63,029 bases of DNA from contig JAUNHC010000033.1 of NCBI GenBank assembly GCA_030524175.1, forward strand, positions 1-63,029. The letters are read 5' to 3'. The DNA comes from Eubacteriales bacterium. Lineage in GTDB: Bacteria > Bacillota > Clostridia > Lachnospirales > Lachnospiraceae. A program made the position numbers and the translations under genes. Below are positions 7,792-15,526 of this stretch, piece after piece. Below the pieces are notes generated by a model. It made no database searches. It worked only from the letters and a program-made list of their open reading frames with translations, and had not been told where the DNA came from. Position 1 is the stretch's first letter. Every line of letters starts with the position of its first letter.

Positions 7792-8550
7792 ATGGCATTG
7801 CTTGAAGTAAACCATTTAAGTATATCATTTGGCGGTCTGCATGCAGTGGATGAATTCCATGTCTCCATTGAAAAAGGACAGCTTTACGGTCTGATCGGAC
7901 CAAACGGTGCCGGAAAGACTACAATATTTAATCTTCTCACAGGAGTATATAAGCCGGATGAAGGAATCATCAAGCTTGACGGTATGGATATTACAGGTAA
8001 GAAGAATATAGATATCAATAAAGCAGGAATTGCCAGAACCTTTCAGAATATCAGGCTCTTTTCCCAGATGTCGGTTCTGGATAATGTGAAGGCCGGACTG
8101 CATAATAAAAATGAGTACGGTACTTTGACAGGGATTTTCCGTCTTCCCAAGTATTTTAAAGTGGAAAAAGATATGAACGAGGAGGCAATGAAGCTCCTTA
8201 AGGTATTTGACCTGGACAAAGAGGCTGACTATCTGGCTTCCAATCTCCCTTATGGAAAGCAGAGGAAGCTGGAGATCGCCAGGGCCCTTGCAACCAATCC
8301 AAAGCTCTTGTTGTTGGATGAGCCGGCGGCAGGTATGAATCCCAACGAGACAGAGGAGCTTATGAATACGATCCGTTTTGTGAGGGATAAATTTGACATG
8401 ACCATCCTTCTCATTGAACATGATATGAAACTGGTATCCGGAATCTGCGAAGAGCTTACCGTTCTTAACTTCGGACGTGTGCTGGCACAGGGAGAGACCT
8501 CAGAGGTTCTGCACAACCCGGAGGTTATCAAGGCATATCTTGGAGAATAG
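7792..8550 (+). CDS. livG: Branched-chain amino acid ABC transporter, ATPase LivG
   Basis: A 252-residue cytoplasmic ATPase of the LivG class. Walker A is G-P-N-G-A-G-K-T at residues 36-43, the signature is the LivG-typical L-P-Y-G-K-Q-R-K-L-E, Walker B is L-L-L-L-D-E-P-A-A-G-M, and the switch histidine is in L-I-E-H-D-M. It follows livM after three bases. It would pair with LivF as a heterodimer that drives LivHM. Confidence 0.94.
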   Translation: MALLEVNHLSISFGGLHAVDEFHVSIEKGQLYGLIGPNGAGKTTIFNLLTGVYKPDEGIIKLDGMDITGKKNIDINKAGIARTFQNIRLFSQMSVLDNVKAGLHNKNEYGTLTGIFRLPKYFKVEKDMNEEAMKLLKVFDLDKEADYLASNLPYGKQRKLEIARALATNPKLLLLDEPAAGMNPNETEELMNTIRFVRDKFDMTILLIEHDMKLVSGICEELTVLNFGRVLAQGETSEVLHNPEVIKAYLGE

Positions 8551-8563
8551 GAGGAGAGACAAA

Positions 8564-9274
8564 ATGGCATTACTGGAAGTAAAGGACATACAGGTCTATT
8601 ATGGAATGATCCAGGCATTGAAGGGTGTTTCCTTCGAGGTGAATGAAGGGGAGGTCATTGCCCTTATAGGTGCAAATGGCGCCGGTAAAACCACAACCTT
8701 ACATACGGTAACAGGGCTTCTCCGCGCAAAGACAGGCCAGATCAATTTTGACGGGCAGGATATCACAAAGATCCCGCCTCATAAGATCGTTACCATGGGT
8801 ATGGCCCACGTGCCGGAAGGCCGCCGTGTGTTCGCAAATATGTCTGTATTGCAGAATCTGAAGATGGGGGCATTTACCAGAACTGATAAAGTGGAAATAG
8901 AGGAGAGTCTCCGGAAAGTGTATAAACGTTTTCCGCGGCTGGAAGAACGTCAGAACCAGATGGCAGGAACCTTAAGCGGCGGTGAGCAGCAGATGCTGGC
9001 AATGGGGCGTGCACTCATGAGCAAACCCAGGATCATACTTATGGACGAGCCGTCTATGGGGTTGTCACCGATCTTTGTAAACGAGATTTTTGATATTATC
9101 AAGGAAGTCAGTGAAAGCGGCACAACAGTACTCCTTGTGGAACAGAATGCGAAGAAGGCTTTGTCCATCGCAGACAGGGGATATGTCCTCGAGACAGGAA
9201 AGATCATCCTGGACGGCAATGCGGATGATCTGTTAAATGATGAGTCTGTACAGAAAGCGTATCTTGGAGAATAG
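8564..9274 (+). CDS. livF: Branched-chain amino acid ABC transporter, ATPase LivF
   Basis: A 236-residue ATPase, second of the LivG/LivF pair. Walker A is G-A-N-G-A-G-K-T at residues 36-43, the signature L-S-G-G-E-Q-Q-M-L-A-M-G-R-A-L, Walker B I-I-L-M-D-E-P-S-M-G-L, and the LivF-typical V-E-Q-N-A-K replaces the switch histidine. The ATG at 8564 follows GGAGGAG with seven bases between and gives the same M-A-L-L-E-V opening as LivG. Longer in-frame starts lie inside livG. Confidence 0.94.
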   Translation: MALLEVKDIQVYYGMIQALKGVSFEVNEGEVIALIGANGAGKTTTLHTVTGLLRAKTGQINFDGQDITKIPPHKIVTMGMAHVPEGRRVFANMSVLQNLKMGAFTRTDKVEIEESLRKVYKRFPRLEERQNQMAGTLSGGEQQMLAMGRALMSKPRIILMDEPSMGLSPIFVNEIFDIIKEVSESGTTVLLVEQNAKKALSIADRGYVLETGKIILDGNADDLLNDESVQKAYLGE

Positions 9275-9284
9275 GAGGGAGATT

Positions 9285-9908
9285 ATGGATAACTTTGTAA
9301 TTACCATTGCAAGGCAGTACGGCAGCGGCGGACGGACCATCGGTGAGATGTTGTCAAAACGCCTGGGAATTTCTTACTATGACAAGGATATTATCCGCAT
9401 GGCTTCTGAGGACAGCGGAATACACGAGAAACTGTTCGGCCGTGTGGACGAATACAGCAGTGCAAAACCGCCCCTTTTTGCAAAAACAAGCATTTATAAG
9501 GGAGAATTGATTCCTCCTCAGAGCAAGGAATTTACCTCGGATGAGAATCTGTTCAATTATACTGCCAAAGTCATCCGGCATCTTGCAGAGACAGAATCTT
9601 GTGTTATTATCGGCCGCTGCTCTAACTTTATACTCAAGGATTACCCAAACGTGCTCAGCGTATTTATTCATGCATCTCATGATTACCGTATGCAGGAGGC
9701 ATCAAAGAAGCTTAGTAAATCTGAGAAAGAAATAGAAAAATTCCTTCAGAAGGATGATAAGCGGAAGTTTGAATATTACCGCCGATTTACAGGTGGAGAG
9801 TGGACGGATGCCACAAATTATGATCTATGCCTGGACAGCAGCAAGCTTGGGTATGAAAAGTGTATTGAGGAAATTGAACACAGGCTGAAGGTACTGCGGG
9901 AAAAATAA
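9285..9908 (+). CDS. Cytidylate kinase-like family protein
   Basis: A 207-residue protein of the cytidylate-kinase-like P-loop family (Cytidylate_kin2 type). The opening I-T-I-A-R-Q-Y-G-S-G-G-R-T-I-G-E holds a modified nucleotide-binding loop, then Y-Y-D-K-D-I-I resembles the Cmk substrate region, and C-V-I-I-G-R-C-S follows near residue 105. True cytidylate kinases are usually about 220 residues, so this is probably a paralogue of unknown substrate. The ATG at 9285 follows GGAGGGA and is 10 bases after livF, so it is the last gene of the liv operon. A link with amino acid uptake is not obvious. Confidence 0.8.
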   Translation: MDNFVITIARQYGSGGRTIGEMLSKRLGISYYDKDIIRMASEDSGIHEKLFGRVDEYSSAKPPLFAKTSIYKGELIPPQSKEFTSDENLFNYTAKVIRHLAETESCVIIGRCSNFILKDYPNVLSVFIHASHDYRMQEASKKLSKSEKEIEKFLQKDDKRKFEYYRRFTGGEWTDATNYDLCLDSSKLGYEKCIEEIEHRLKVLREK

Positions 9909-9998
9909 TTTCTGCTGCACATACAGTGCGGAGAAATCCGCGGGAATCAAGGGGGTACTATATTTTTTAATCTGTAAAAATGTGTCCGGAACATGGAG

Positions 9999-10037
9999 GG
10001 CAGGAAATCTGACAGAAAATCAGTTTCCTGCCTTTTT
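9999..10037 (+). terminator. Terminator of the liv operon
   Basis: GGCAGGAAA (9999-10007) pairs perfectly with TTTCCTGCC (10024-10032), with a further inner CTGA/TCAG pairing, followed by TTTTT. It ends transcription about 90 bases after the cytidylate-kinase-like gene. Confidence 0.88.
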
Positions 10038-10168
10038 AGTGTGCAGAAAATAAGACCAAAAGGTACGGTCTGTGTATAAATGTTCTGAATGCAGGTCCGG
10101 AACGCCATACTTCTTTCTTGAGGCCTCCCCACATATATTATTGAGAGGAAACCGGCAGGTAGCAGGAA

Positions 10169-10867
10169 ATGAAAAAGGGGAAAATTATTTTTGCAGTAAT
10201 GCTGGCGGCAGCATTGGCAGCGTCGGCTTTCGGTAAAAAAGAAGTGAGGATGACAGCAGCCCAGGTGATAGCAGGAAAGGGAATGATCCGGCTGATGGAG
10301 GAAAACATAGAGCATCCTAAAGTTGCATTGACCTTCGACGATGGTCCGAGTGCTAAGTATACACCGCAGCTTCTGGACGGCCTGAAAGAGAGAGGGATCC
10401 ATGCCACATTTTTTCTCATGGGGAAAAATATCGTAGGCAACGAACAGCTTGTAAAACGCATACAGGATGAGGGGCATCTTATCGGCAATCACACATACAA
10501 TCATGTGCAGCTTAACAAAATATCCGAGGCAAAGGCAAAGGAGGAGATTGAGAAGACAAGTAATGAAATTTATGAGATAACCGGAACCTATCCTGTATAT
10601 CTCCGTCCCCCTTTCGGTGCCTGGCGCAAGGATCTGGAGCTTACAGTAACTATGTTTCCTGTATTCTGGGATATTGATACATTGGACTGGAAAAGCAAAA
10701 ATGTGTGCTCTGTCCTTAATATTGTAGAGAGCAATGTGGAAGACGGGGCGATCATTCTTATGCATGACGGGTATCAGACATCAGTGGAGGCAGCCCTTCA
10801 GATCGTGGATCTGCTCTCAGGACAGGGGTATGATTTCGTTACTGTGGATACATTGGTGGTTCCGTGA
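10169..10867 (+). CDS. Polysaccharide deacetylase (NodB/CE4 family)
   Basis: A 232-residue secreted or membrane-anchored deacetylase, probably acting on peptidoglycan or another N-acetylated glycan. An N-terminal hydrophobic segment (about residues 5-22) serves as signal or anchor. CE4 motifs are all present: T-F-D-D-G-P-S with the base and metal aspartates D57-D58, the zinc motif H-T-Y-N-H with H108 and H112, R-P-P-F-G-A-W, a D-T-L-D-W segment and a final L-M-H-D-G with the catalytic histidine. It stands alone between the liv terminator and the rarA promoter. The ribosome site (GCAGGA) is modest. Confidence 0.9.
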   Translation: MKKGKIIFAVMLAAALAASAFGKKEVRMTAAQVIAGKGMIRLMEENIEHPKVALTFDDGPSAKYTPQLLDGLKERGIHATFFLMGKNIVGNEQLVKRIQDEGHLIGNHTYNHVQLNKISEAKAKEEIEKTSNEIYEITGTYPVYLRPPFGAWRKDLELTVTMFPVFWDIDTLDWKSKNVCSVLNIVESNVEDGAIILMHDGYQTSVEAALQIVDLLSGQGYDFVTVDTLVVP

Positions 10868-10936
10868 TCAGCTTAAGACGTAACGATTCCTTTATATTTC
10901 ATAACTGCAAAAGTTAAAAATAATCCCTTCCATCCG

Positions 10937-10965
10937 TTGAAAATCCATGGGTTAAAGGGTATAAT
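10937..10965 (+). promoter_or_regulatory. Promoter of rarA
   Basis: TTGAAA (10937-10942), a 17-base spacer and TATAAT (10960-10965), 31 bases before the rarA start codon. Confidence 0.8.
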
Positions 10966-10996
10966 GGGAAGAACAAATGTACGGGAGTGAACCATT

Positions 10997-12316
10997 ATGG
11001 ATTTATTTGAATATGCAAAATCAAAGACCCTTGACCGGGAGTCGCCTCTGGCTTCCAGGTTACGTCCAACCACATTAGACGAAGTGGTTGGACAACGGCA
11101 TATAGTAGGGAAGGATAAGCTGCTCTACCGGGCAATTAAAGCGGATAAGCTGACCTCAGTTATTTTCTACGGACCGCCCGGAACCGGCAAGACGACTCTG
11201 GCAAAAGTGATAGCCAATACCACAAGCGCTAATTTCACCCAGATCAATGCTACCATAGCAGGGAAGAAAGACATGGAAGAGGTGGTGAAGCAGGCCCAGA
11301 ATGACCTTGGAATGTACGGGAAGAAGACAATTCTGTTCATAGATGAGATCCATCGTTTTAATAAAGGTCAGCAGGATTATCTTCTGCCCTTTGTGGAGGA
11401 CGGCACGATCATCCTGATCGGTGCCACCACGGAAAATCCTTATTTCGAGGTAAACGGCGCTCTTCTGTCCAGGTCCATCATCTTTGAGCTGAAGGCGCTG
11501 GAGATGAGTGAGATTAAGGAATTGATCCTCCGTGCTGTCAATGACTGTGAAAAGGGAATGGGGAATTATAATGCAGTGATAGAGGAGGATGCCCTTGAAT
11601 TTCTGGCAGATATGGCTGGCGGCGATGGGAGAAATGCCCTCAATGCAGTGGAATTGGGGATTTTGACCACACCGCGCAGTGAGGATGGAAAAATCCACCT
11701 CTCCCTCGAGGTTGCTTCGGAGTGTATCCAGAAGCGGGTGGTGCGCTATGATAAAAAAGGCGATAACCATTATGATATTATCTCTGCCTTTATTAAAAGT
11801 ATGCGGGGATCCGATCCTGATGCCGCAGTCTATTACCTTGCCAAGATGCTCTATGCAGGGGAAGACGTAAAATTTATTGCAAGGCGTATCATGATACTGG
11901 CCTCTGAGGATATTGGAAATGCTGACCCCCAGGCATTATGTGTAGCGGCCGCAGCCGCCCAGGCGGTGGAGCGTGTGGGAATGCCGGAGTCTCAGATCAT
12001 TTTGTCCCAGGCAGTGACGTACATGGCATGTGCGCCCAAGAGCAACTCGGCCGTCATGGCCATTGATGCTGCCATGCAGTCTGTGAAGCGCACCAGGACA
12101 ACCGTTCCTTCCCACCTCCAGGATGCTCACTATGGAGGACATGAAAAATTAGGTCATGGGGTTGGTTACCGGTATGCCCATGATTATCCAAATCATTATG
12201 TGCAGCAGCAGTATCTTCCTTCGGAGATTATAAATGAGAGATTTTATGAACTGAGTGATATGGGATATGAGAAGAATTTAAAAGAACATATGAAACACAT
12301 AAAAGAGAAGGCATAA
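10997..12316 (+). CDS. rarA: Replication-associated recombination protein A (RarA/MgsA AAA ATPase)
   Basis: A 439-residue cytoplasmic AAA+ ATPase related to clamp loader subunits that works at stalled replication forks. Walker A is G-P-P-G-T-G-K-T at residues 59-66 and Walker B is I-L-F-I-D-E-I-H-R near 112-119. The C-terminal MgsA/WRNIP1 part is recognised by S-D-P-D-A-A-V-Y-Y-L-A and by P-S-H-L-Q-D-A-H-Y. The length fits the family. The ATG 10997 follows GGGAG, and a consensus promoter lies just upstream, so it is a single-gene unit ending at a shared terminator. Confidence 0.95.
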   Translation: MDLFEYAKSKTLDRESPLASRLRPTTLDEVVGQRHIVGKDKLLYRAIKADKLTSVIFYGPPGTGKTTLAKVIANTTSANFTQINATIAGKKDMEEVVKQAQNDLGMYGKKTILFIDEIHRFNKGQQDYLLPFVEDGTIILIGATTENPYFEVNGALLSRSIIFELKALEMSEIKELILRAVNDCEKGMGNYNAVIEEDALEFLADMAGGDGRNALNAVELGILTTPRSEDGKIHLSLEVASECIQKRVVRYDKKGDNHYDIISAFIKSMRGSDPDAAVYYLAKMLYAGEDVKFIARRIMILASEDIGNADPQALCVAAAAAQAVERVGMPESQIILSQAVTYMACAPKSNSAVMAIDAAMQSVKRTRTTVPSHLQDAHYGGHEKLGHGVGYRYAHDYPNHYVQQQYLPSEIINERFYELSDMGYEKNLKEHMKHIKEKA

Positions 12317-12335
12317 CGGAGAAATGCGGCTAAGA

Positions 12336-12366
12336 AATGGAGGAGCTTTATAAAAGCTCCTCCATT
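12336..12366. terminator. Bidirectional terminator between rarA and the DUF4364 gene
   Basis: AATGGAGGAGCTTT and AAAGCTCCTCCATT form a perfect 14-bp stem with a three-base loop. It is followed by TATTTTTTC on the plus strand and overlaps the stop codon of the convergent minus-strand gene, so it can serve both. Confidence 0.88.
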
Positions 12367-12860
12367 ATTTTTTCATAGATCACCTGGCTTTTGTCGGACC
12401 AGTTCCGGCACATGGATTTGGCGGCCTCCAGATTAGGGGCAGACATGGTCAGATCAATGAGAGAAACATTCCGCTCGATCAGACGGCAGCGTACAGCATA
12501 ACCATCCTGTCCTGTAGTGTAATAATCTGCCGGTGTGAGGATGCGCCGCTGCATTTGACGGCCATTCTTTTTTAAGTATTCTTTTACTTCCTTTTTTATC
12601 TCAGGGGATACTTCATCTGAAAAATAAGACAGGGTAGTATTGCCGTCTTCCGTAATCTTGTAATAGGAAGTATTGGAAACTGTCTGTTTCTCAATGAGGT
12701 CTGACTCCTCCAGCTCAGACAAGGCCTGCTGGAGATGGAAGTAATTTGTATATTCCCGGTCAAGTATGAATTCAGAAATCTGTGAATTGGTAAGAGAGAC
12801 TTCTGAGTTCTGAAGCATATACAGTACAATTAATTTGTAAACAGTGAATGGTGTTGCCAT
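12348..12860 (-). CDS. DUF4364 family protein (winged-helix-like)
   Basis: A 170-residue protein that matches my recollection of DUF4364, found in Clostridia. The N-terminal 80 residues look like a winged helix: T-V-Y-K-L-I-V-L-Y-M-L, then S-Q-I-S-E-F-I, H-L-Q-Q-A-L-S-E-L-E-E-S-D-L-I and Y-Y-K-I-T-E-D-G. A DNA-binding regulatory role is therefore likely but unproven. It is the last gene of a minus-strand operon, 19 bases after the radical SAM gene. Confidence 0.78.
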   Translation of the reverse strand: MATPFTVYKLIVLYMLQNSEVSLTNSQISEFILDREYTNYFHLQQALSELEESDLIEKQTVSNTSYYKITEDGNTTLSYFSDEVSPEIKKEVKEYLKKNGRQMQRRILTPADYYTTGQDGYAVRCRLIERNVSLIDLTMSAPNLEAAKSMCRNWSDKSQVIYEKIMEELL

Positions 12861-12879
12861 TTACTACCTCCTTAGAAAA

Positions 12880-13812
12880 TCAGGTGTGAGGAATAAGTGC
12901 CTTTCCCTGGAAGCTTTTATATTCTTTCATACGATGATGGAGAAGATTTAAAACTTCACGCTTCCTGGCAGCCCATACAGGGGCGGTCAGAAGTTCCTTG
13001 GGACCATCACCGGTCACACGGTGGATCACAATCCCGGGATCAAGGTGTTCCAGACATTGAATGACTAAATCCAGATATTCATCCCGTTCCAGAACACGGA
13101 AGGAACCTTTTTCATAGTCCAGGGCCAGATCAGTGCCCCTAAGTACATGAAGCAGCTGAAGCTTGATTCCCTGAATGTCTTTCGTATTTAAATATTCCAT
13201 GGTAGCTAAAATATCTTTGCAGTTCTCTCCGGGAAGCCCCAGAATGGTATGCACGATCACCTCAATCCCCTCCCTGCGCAGTGCCTGAACTGCAGTCTCA
13301 AAGGTGATCAGGGGATAACCGCGGCGGATATATTCTGCAGTGGTTTCATGTATGGTCTGAAGACCAAGCTCTACCCACACAGGCTTCTGCCTGTTCAGTT
13401 CTGACAATAGGTCTATAACCTCATCACCGAGACAATCCGGTCTGGTGCCTATGGACAATGCAGCAATCTGCGGATGTGAGAGGGCTTCCGTAAAAATTTT
13501 CCTTAGGTAGTCCACAGGTGCATACGTATTAGTATATGCCTGAAAATAGGCAATATACTTATGAATGGGCCGTTTTTCCGAGAGCAGGGCAATCTGTGAC
13601 TCTATCTGCTGGGAGATACTAAGAGAAGCATCAGCAGCAAAGTCTCCGCTGCCGCCCTCACTGCAGAAAATGCAGCCTCTGTGTCCAAGGGTGCCGTCCC
13701 GGTTAGGACAGGACATTCCTCCGTTTAACGTAACCTTGTAGACCTTTTCTCCAAAACGCTGACGCAGCATATAGTCCAGTGAATGGTAAGGTTTACCGTT
13801 CCATTGCATCAT
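12880..13812 (-). CDS. TIGR01212 family radical SAM protein (YhcC-like)
   Basis: A 310-residue radical SAM enzyme. Its cluster-binding cysteines are C35, C47 and C50 (C-P-N-R-D-G then C-I-F-C), the spacing of the YhcC/TIGR01212 group rather than the classic CxxxCxxC. Other landmarks are A-Y-F-Q-A-Y-T-N-T-Y near residue 90, G-T-R-P-D-C-L and W-V-E-L-G-L-Q-T. The family resembles the Elp3/HemN class; I do not know its substrate. The start codon overlaps the stop of the upstream DUF624 gene (ATGA-type), so the two are translationally coupled. Confidence 0.9.
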   Translation of the reverse strand: MMQWNGKPYHSLDYMLRQRFGEKVYKVTLNGGMSCPNRDGTLGHRGCIFCSEGGSGDFAADASLSISQQIESQIALLSEKRPIHKYIAYFQAYTNTYAPVDYLRKIFTEALSHPQIAALSIGTRPDCLGDEVIDLLSELNRQKPVWVELGLQTIHETTAEYIRRGYPLITFETAVQALRREGIEVIVHTILGLPGENCKDILATMEYLNTKDIQGIKLQLLHVLRGTDLALDYEKGSFRVLERDEYLDLVIQCLEHLDPGIVIHRVTGDGPKELLTAPVWAARKREVLNLLHHRMKEYKSFQGKALIPHT

Positions 13813-14492
13813 ACTGGTGTATCTCCGGAATCAGGAAGTGCATCTTTATCAGAATCATCCTCTTCCTTAGGAACGTAATTGTCAAAAATTTTAACCAGGA
13901 ATTTTGAGTTAAAATACGCTACCGTGGCGAAGCCCATAAGGATAAAGAGCATGATCAGAATGGACTGCACCTGGAAGCTTGGGATGAATAAAATTGCAAC
14001 AGGTATCAAGCTGATAACAAGCATTAAAAATGTATAGGGCAGATGACGTATTGCCATCAGGAATGCGTTGACAAAAGTGTTCTTCACTGTATTGTAAAAC
14101 TTGGACAATACAGGGTAAATATATAAGAACAGCAATGCATACAAAAATGTAAATGCGATGAATATACAGAATAAAACCTTGTACATTGTACCTTCCATGT
14201 TATTTACGATATTAAGGTCCAAAAACAGCATGACTGCAGTTGCCAGCATGATCACGTTAATGATGGTAGCCTGCTTGAAATTCTCCTTGAAGGATTTGAA
14301 AAAGCTTCTCACAATATAAGACTCTTCGTCCCTTGCCATCTTAAGGGTTACATAATACATAGCGGTGATGGAGGCACCGGCAGTGACGATGGGAATACAG
14401 CAAATCAGGCAAAGCAGGTTCAAAATAATCAAATCCGCCACCCTTCCCATAAAGACGAAAAATTTATTATCCATGTTGAAAAATCTGTTCAT
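13809..14492 (-). CDS. DUF624 family membrane protein (YesL-like)
   Basis: A 227-residue membrane protein with about five to six spans, near residues 20-42, 75-95, 103-127, 145-165 and 172-192. The opening M-N-R-F-F-N-M-D-N-K-F-F and L-C-L-I-C-C-I-P-I-V-T-A-G-A are typical of DUF624/YesL. YesL-type proteins often sit near carbohydrate ABC systems, but here the partners are a radical SAM enzyme and a DUF4364 protein. The C-terminal 25 residues are acidic and cytoplasmic. Function unknown. Confidence 0.85.
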   Translation of the reverse strand: MNRFFNMDNKFFVFMGRVADLIILNLLCLICCIPIVTAGASITAMYYVTLKMARDEESYIVRSFFKSFKENFKQATIINVIMLATAVMLFLDLNIVNNMEGTMYKVLFCIFIAFTFLYALLFLYIYPVLSKFYNTVKNTFVNAFLMAIRHLPYTFLMLVISLIPVAILFIPSFQVQSILIMLFILMGFATVAYFNSKFLVKIFDNYVPKEEDDSDKDALPDSGDTPV

Positions 14493-14585
14493 TTTCTGCA
14501 GCTCCTTTTTCTGTTACGTGTTCTATACCTGTTGAACTGACCATGGTCAACAGGGTATAAAAATAAGTAATATAGTTTAATGATA

Positions 14586-14614
14586 AGTATAACGAATATG
14601 GAGCAAAAAAGCAA
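14586..14614 (-). promoter_or_regulatory. Promoter of the DUF624 / radical SAM / DUF4364 operon
   Basis: On the minus strand TTGCTT (14614-14609) and TATACT (14591-14586) are 17 bases apart, about 94 bases upstream of the DUF624 start codon. Confidence 0.65.
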
Positions 14615-14716
14615 ACTGAAAATGTATATGCACAGGTGTTTTGACAGCAGTTCAGATGGGCCTTAACTGTTGTGAGCCGGCATTGTCTGTTACGTGGAGG
14701 AGATAAATGTTTTTGA

Positions 14717-14745
14717 TTGACAACCCGGAATCTAAGAAATATAAT
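14717..14745 (+). promoter_or_regulatory. Consensus promoter of the OmpR/7TM-DISM operon
   Basis: Perfect TTGACA (14717-14722), a 17-base spacer and perfect TATAAT (14740-14745), the only fully consensus promoter I found in the window. The transcript would start near 14752, giving a leader of about 94 bases that contains two perfect inverted repeats. The rest of the 353-base gap (14493-14845) holds the divergent promoter of the DUF624 operon. Confidence 0.85.
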
Positions 14746-14758
14746 GAATTTATGATTT

Positions 14759-14784
14759 CTGCGAATGGCTGCTGCCATTCGCAG
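14759..14784 (+). repeat. Leader hairpin upstream of the OmpR regulator
   Basis: CTGCGAATGG (14759-14768) and CCATTCGCAG (14775-14784) form a perfect 10-bp stem with a six-base loop, at the very start of the predicted transcript. The following GTTGTCGTTT is a poor T-tract, so it is a weak terminator at most. Confidence 0.6.
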
Positions 14785-14795
14785 TTGTCGTTTAT

Positions 14796-14823
14796 GGGAA
14801 TATGAACAGATTTGTTCATATTC
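14796..14823. promoter_or_regulatory. Palindromic site GAATATGAAC-N6-GTTCATATTC
   Basis: A perfect 10-bp inverted repeat with a six-base centre, just before the ribosome site of the OmpR-type regulator gene. A close copy of the left arm and centre is found before the BspA-like gene at 17591. The sharing suggests a binding site for the regulator, autorepressing here. It could instead act as an RNA hairpin in the leader. Confidence 0.55.
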
Positions 14824-14845
14824 AGAAAGAAAGGAGGGGTGAGAT

Positions 14846-15526
14846 ATGGAACAATCCTATTGCCTTTTGACAGTTGACGATGAATCGGACATCCAGCGCA
14901 CAAACAGGAAATATCTGGAAGCCCAGGGCTATAAGGTTGACACTGCTGTCTGTGCTGAGGAGGCTTTGGATATGCTCCGGCAGAATCGTTACGACTGCAT
15001 TCTGCTGGATGTGCTTATGCCGGATATGGATGGTTTCGCTTTATGTCAGGCTGTGCGTGCCCTTACATCGGCTCCGATCCTGTTTCTGAGCTGTATGGAC
15101 GATGAGGAGGATAAGGTGAAGGGATTGATGGCAGGCGGAGACGACTATATTACGAAGCCGTACAGCCTGAAGGAACTTTCAGCCCGTGTCTATGCCCAGG
15201 TAAGAAGAAGTATGATGAAACGGTTTGTCATTGACCATGACCAGCAGCTTCTCACTGTTGACGGCCGGGTGATATCCCTGCCTCAGAAGGAGTTCGAACT
15301 ATTCCTTTATCTCTTGGGGAATCCAGGCCGGGTGCTGACAACCAAGGAATTATACAGTGAGGTTTGGAATCCGGGAAAGGTGGATATGACCAATACTGTG
15401 GCAGTACATATTGCCAGGCTGCGGCGCAGGCTTGAAGGGACAGAGGAAATTGTAGGCAGGATTGAGACAGTACGGGGGGAGGGCTACCGGTTTTTTCCGG
15501 GAACTGAAGTGAGGATAAAATTATGA
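14846..15526 (+). CDS. OmpR-family response regulator
   Basis: A 226-residue two-component regulator. The receiver domain (1-115) has the acidic pair in T-V-D-D-E, the phosphorylation site D55 in L-L-D-V-L-M-P-D and the lysine in Y-I-T-K-P-Y. The C-terminal winged helix (about 130-222) shows L-P-Q-K-E-F-E-L-F-L-Y-L and T-V-R-G-E-G-Y-R-F. It overlaps the kinase gene by four bases (ATGA), so the two are co-translated. Targets are unknown; repeated sites point to its own operon and the BspA-like gene. Confidence 0.93.
   Translation: MEQSYCLLTVDDESDIQRTNRKYLEAQGYKVDTAVCAEEALDMLRQNRYDCILLDVLMPDMDGFALCQAVRALTSAPILFLSCMDDEEDKVKGLMAGGDDYITKPYSLKELSARVYAQVRRSMMKRFVIDHDQQLLTVDGRVISLPQKEFELFLYLLGNPGRVLTTKELYSEVWNPGKVDMTNTVAVHIARLRRRLEGTEEIVGRIETVRGEGYRFFPGTEVRIKL

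Noticed and set aside
7825-8421. 198-codon minus-strand frame opposite livG
   Set aside because: It is a shadow of a well-conserved ATPase gene and shows Cys/His/Leu-rich composition typical of antisense frames.
9947-10765. 272-codon minus-strand frame opposite the polysaccharide deacetylase gene
   Set aside because: The plus strand encodes a full CE4 enzyme with all motifs; the antisense frame also runs through the liv terminator and has no recognisable domain.
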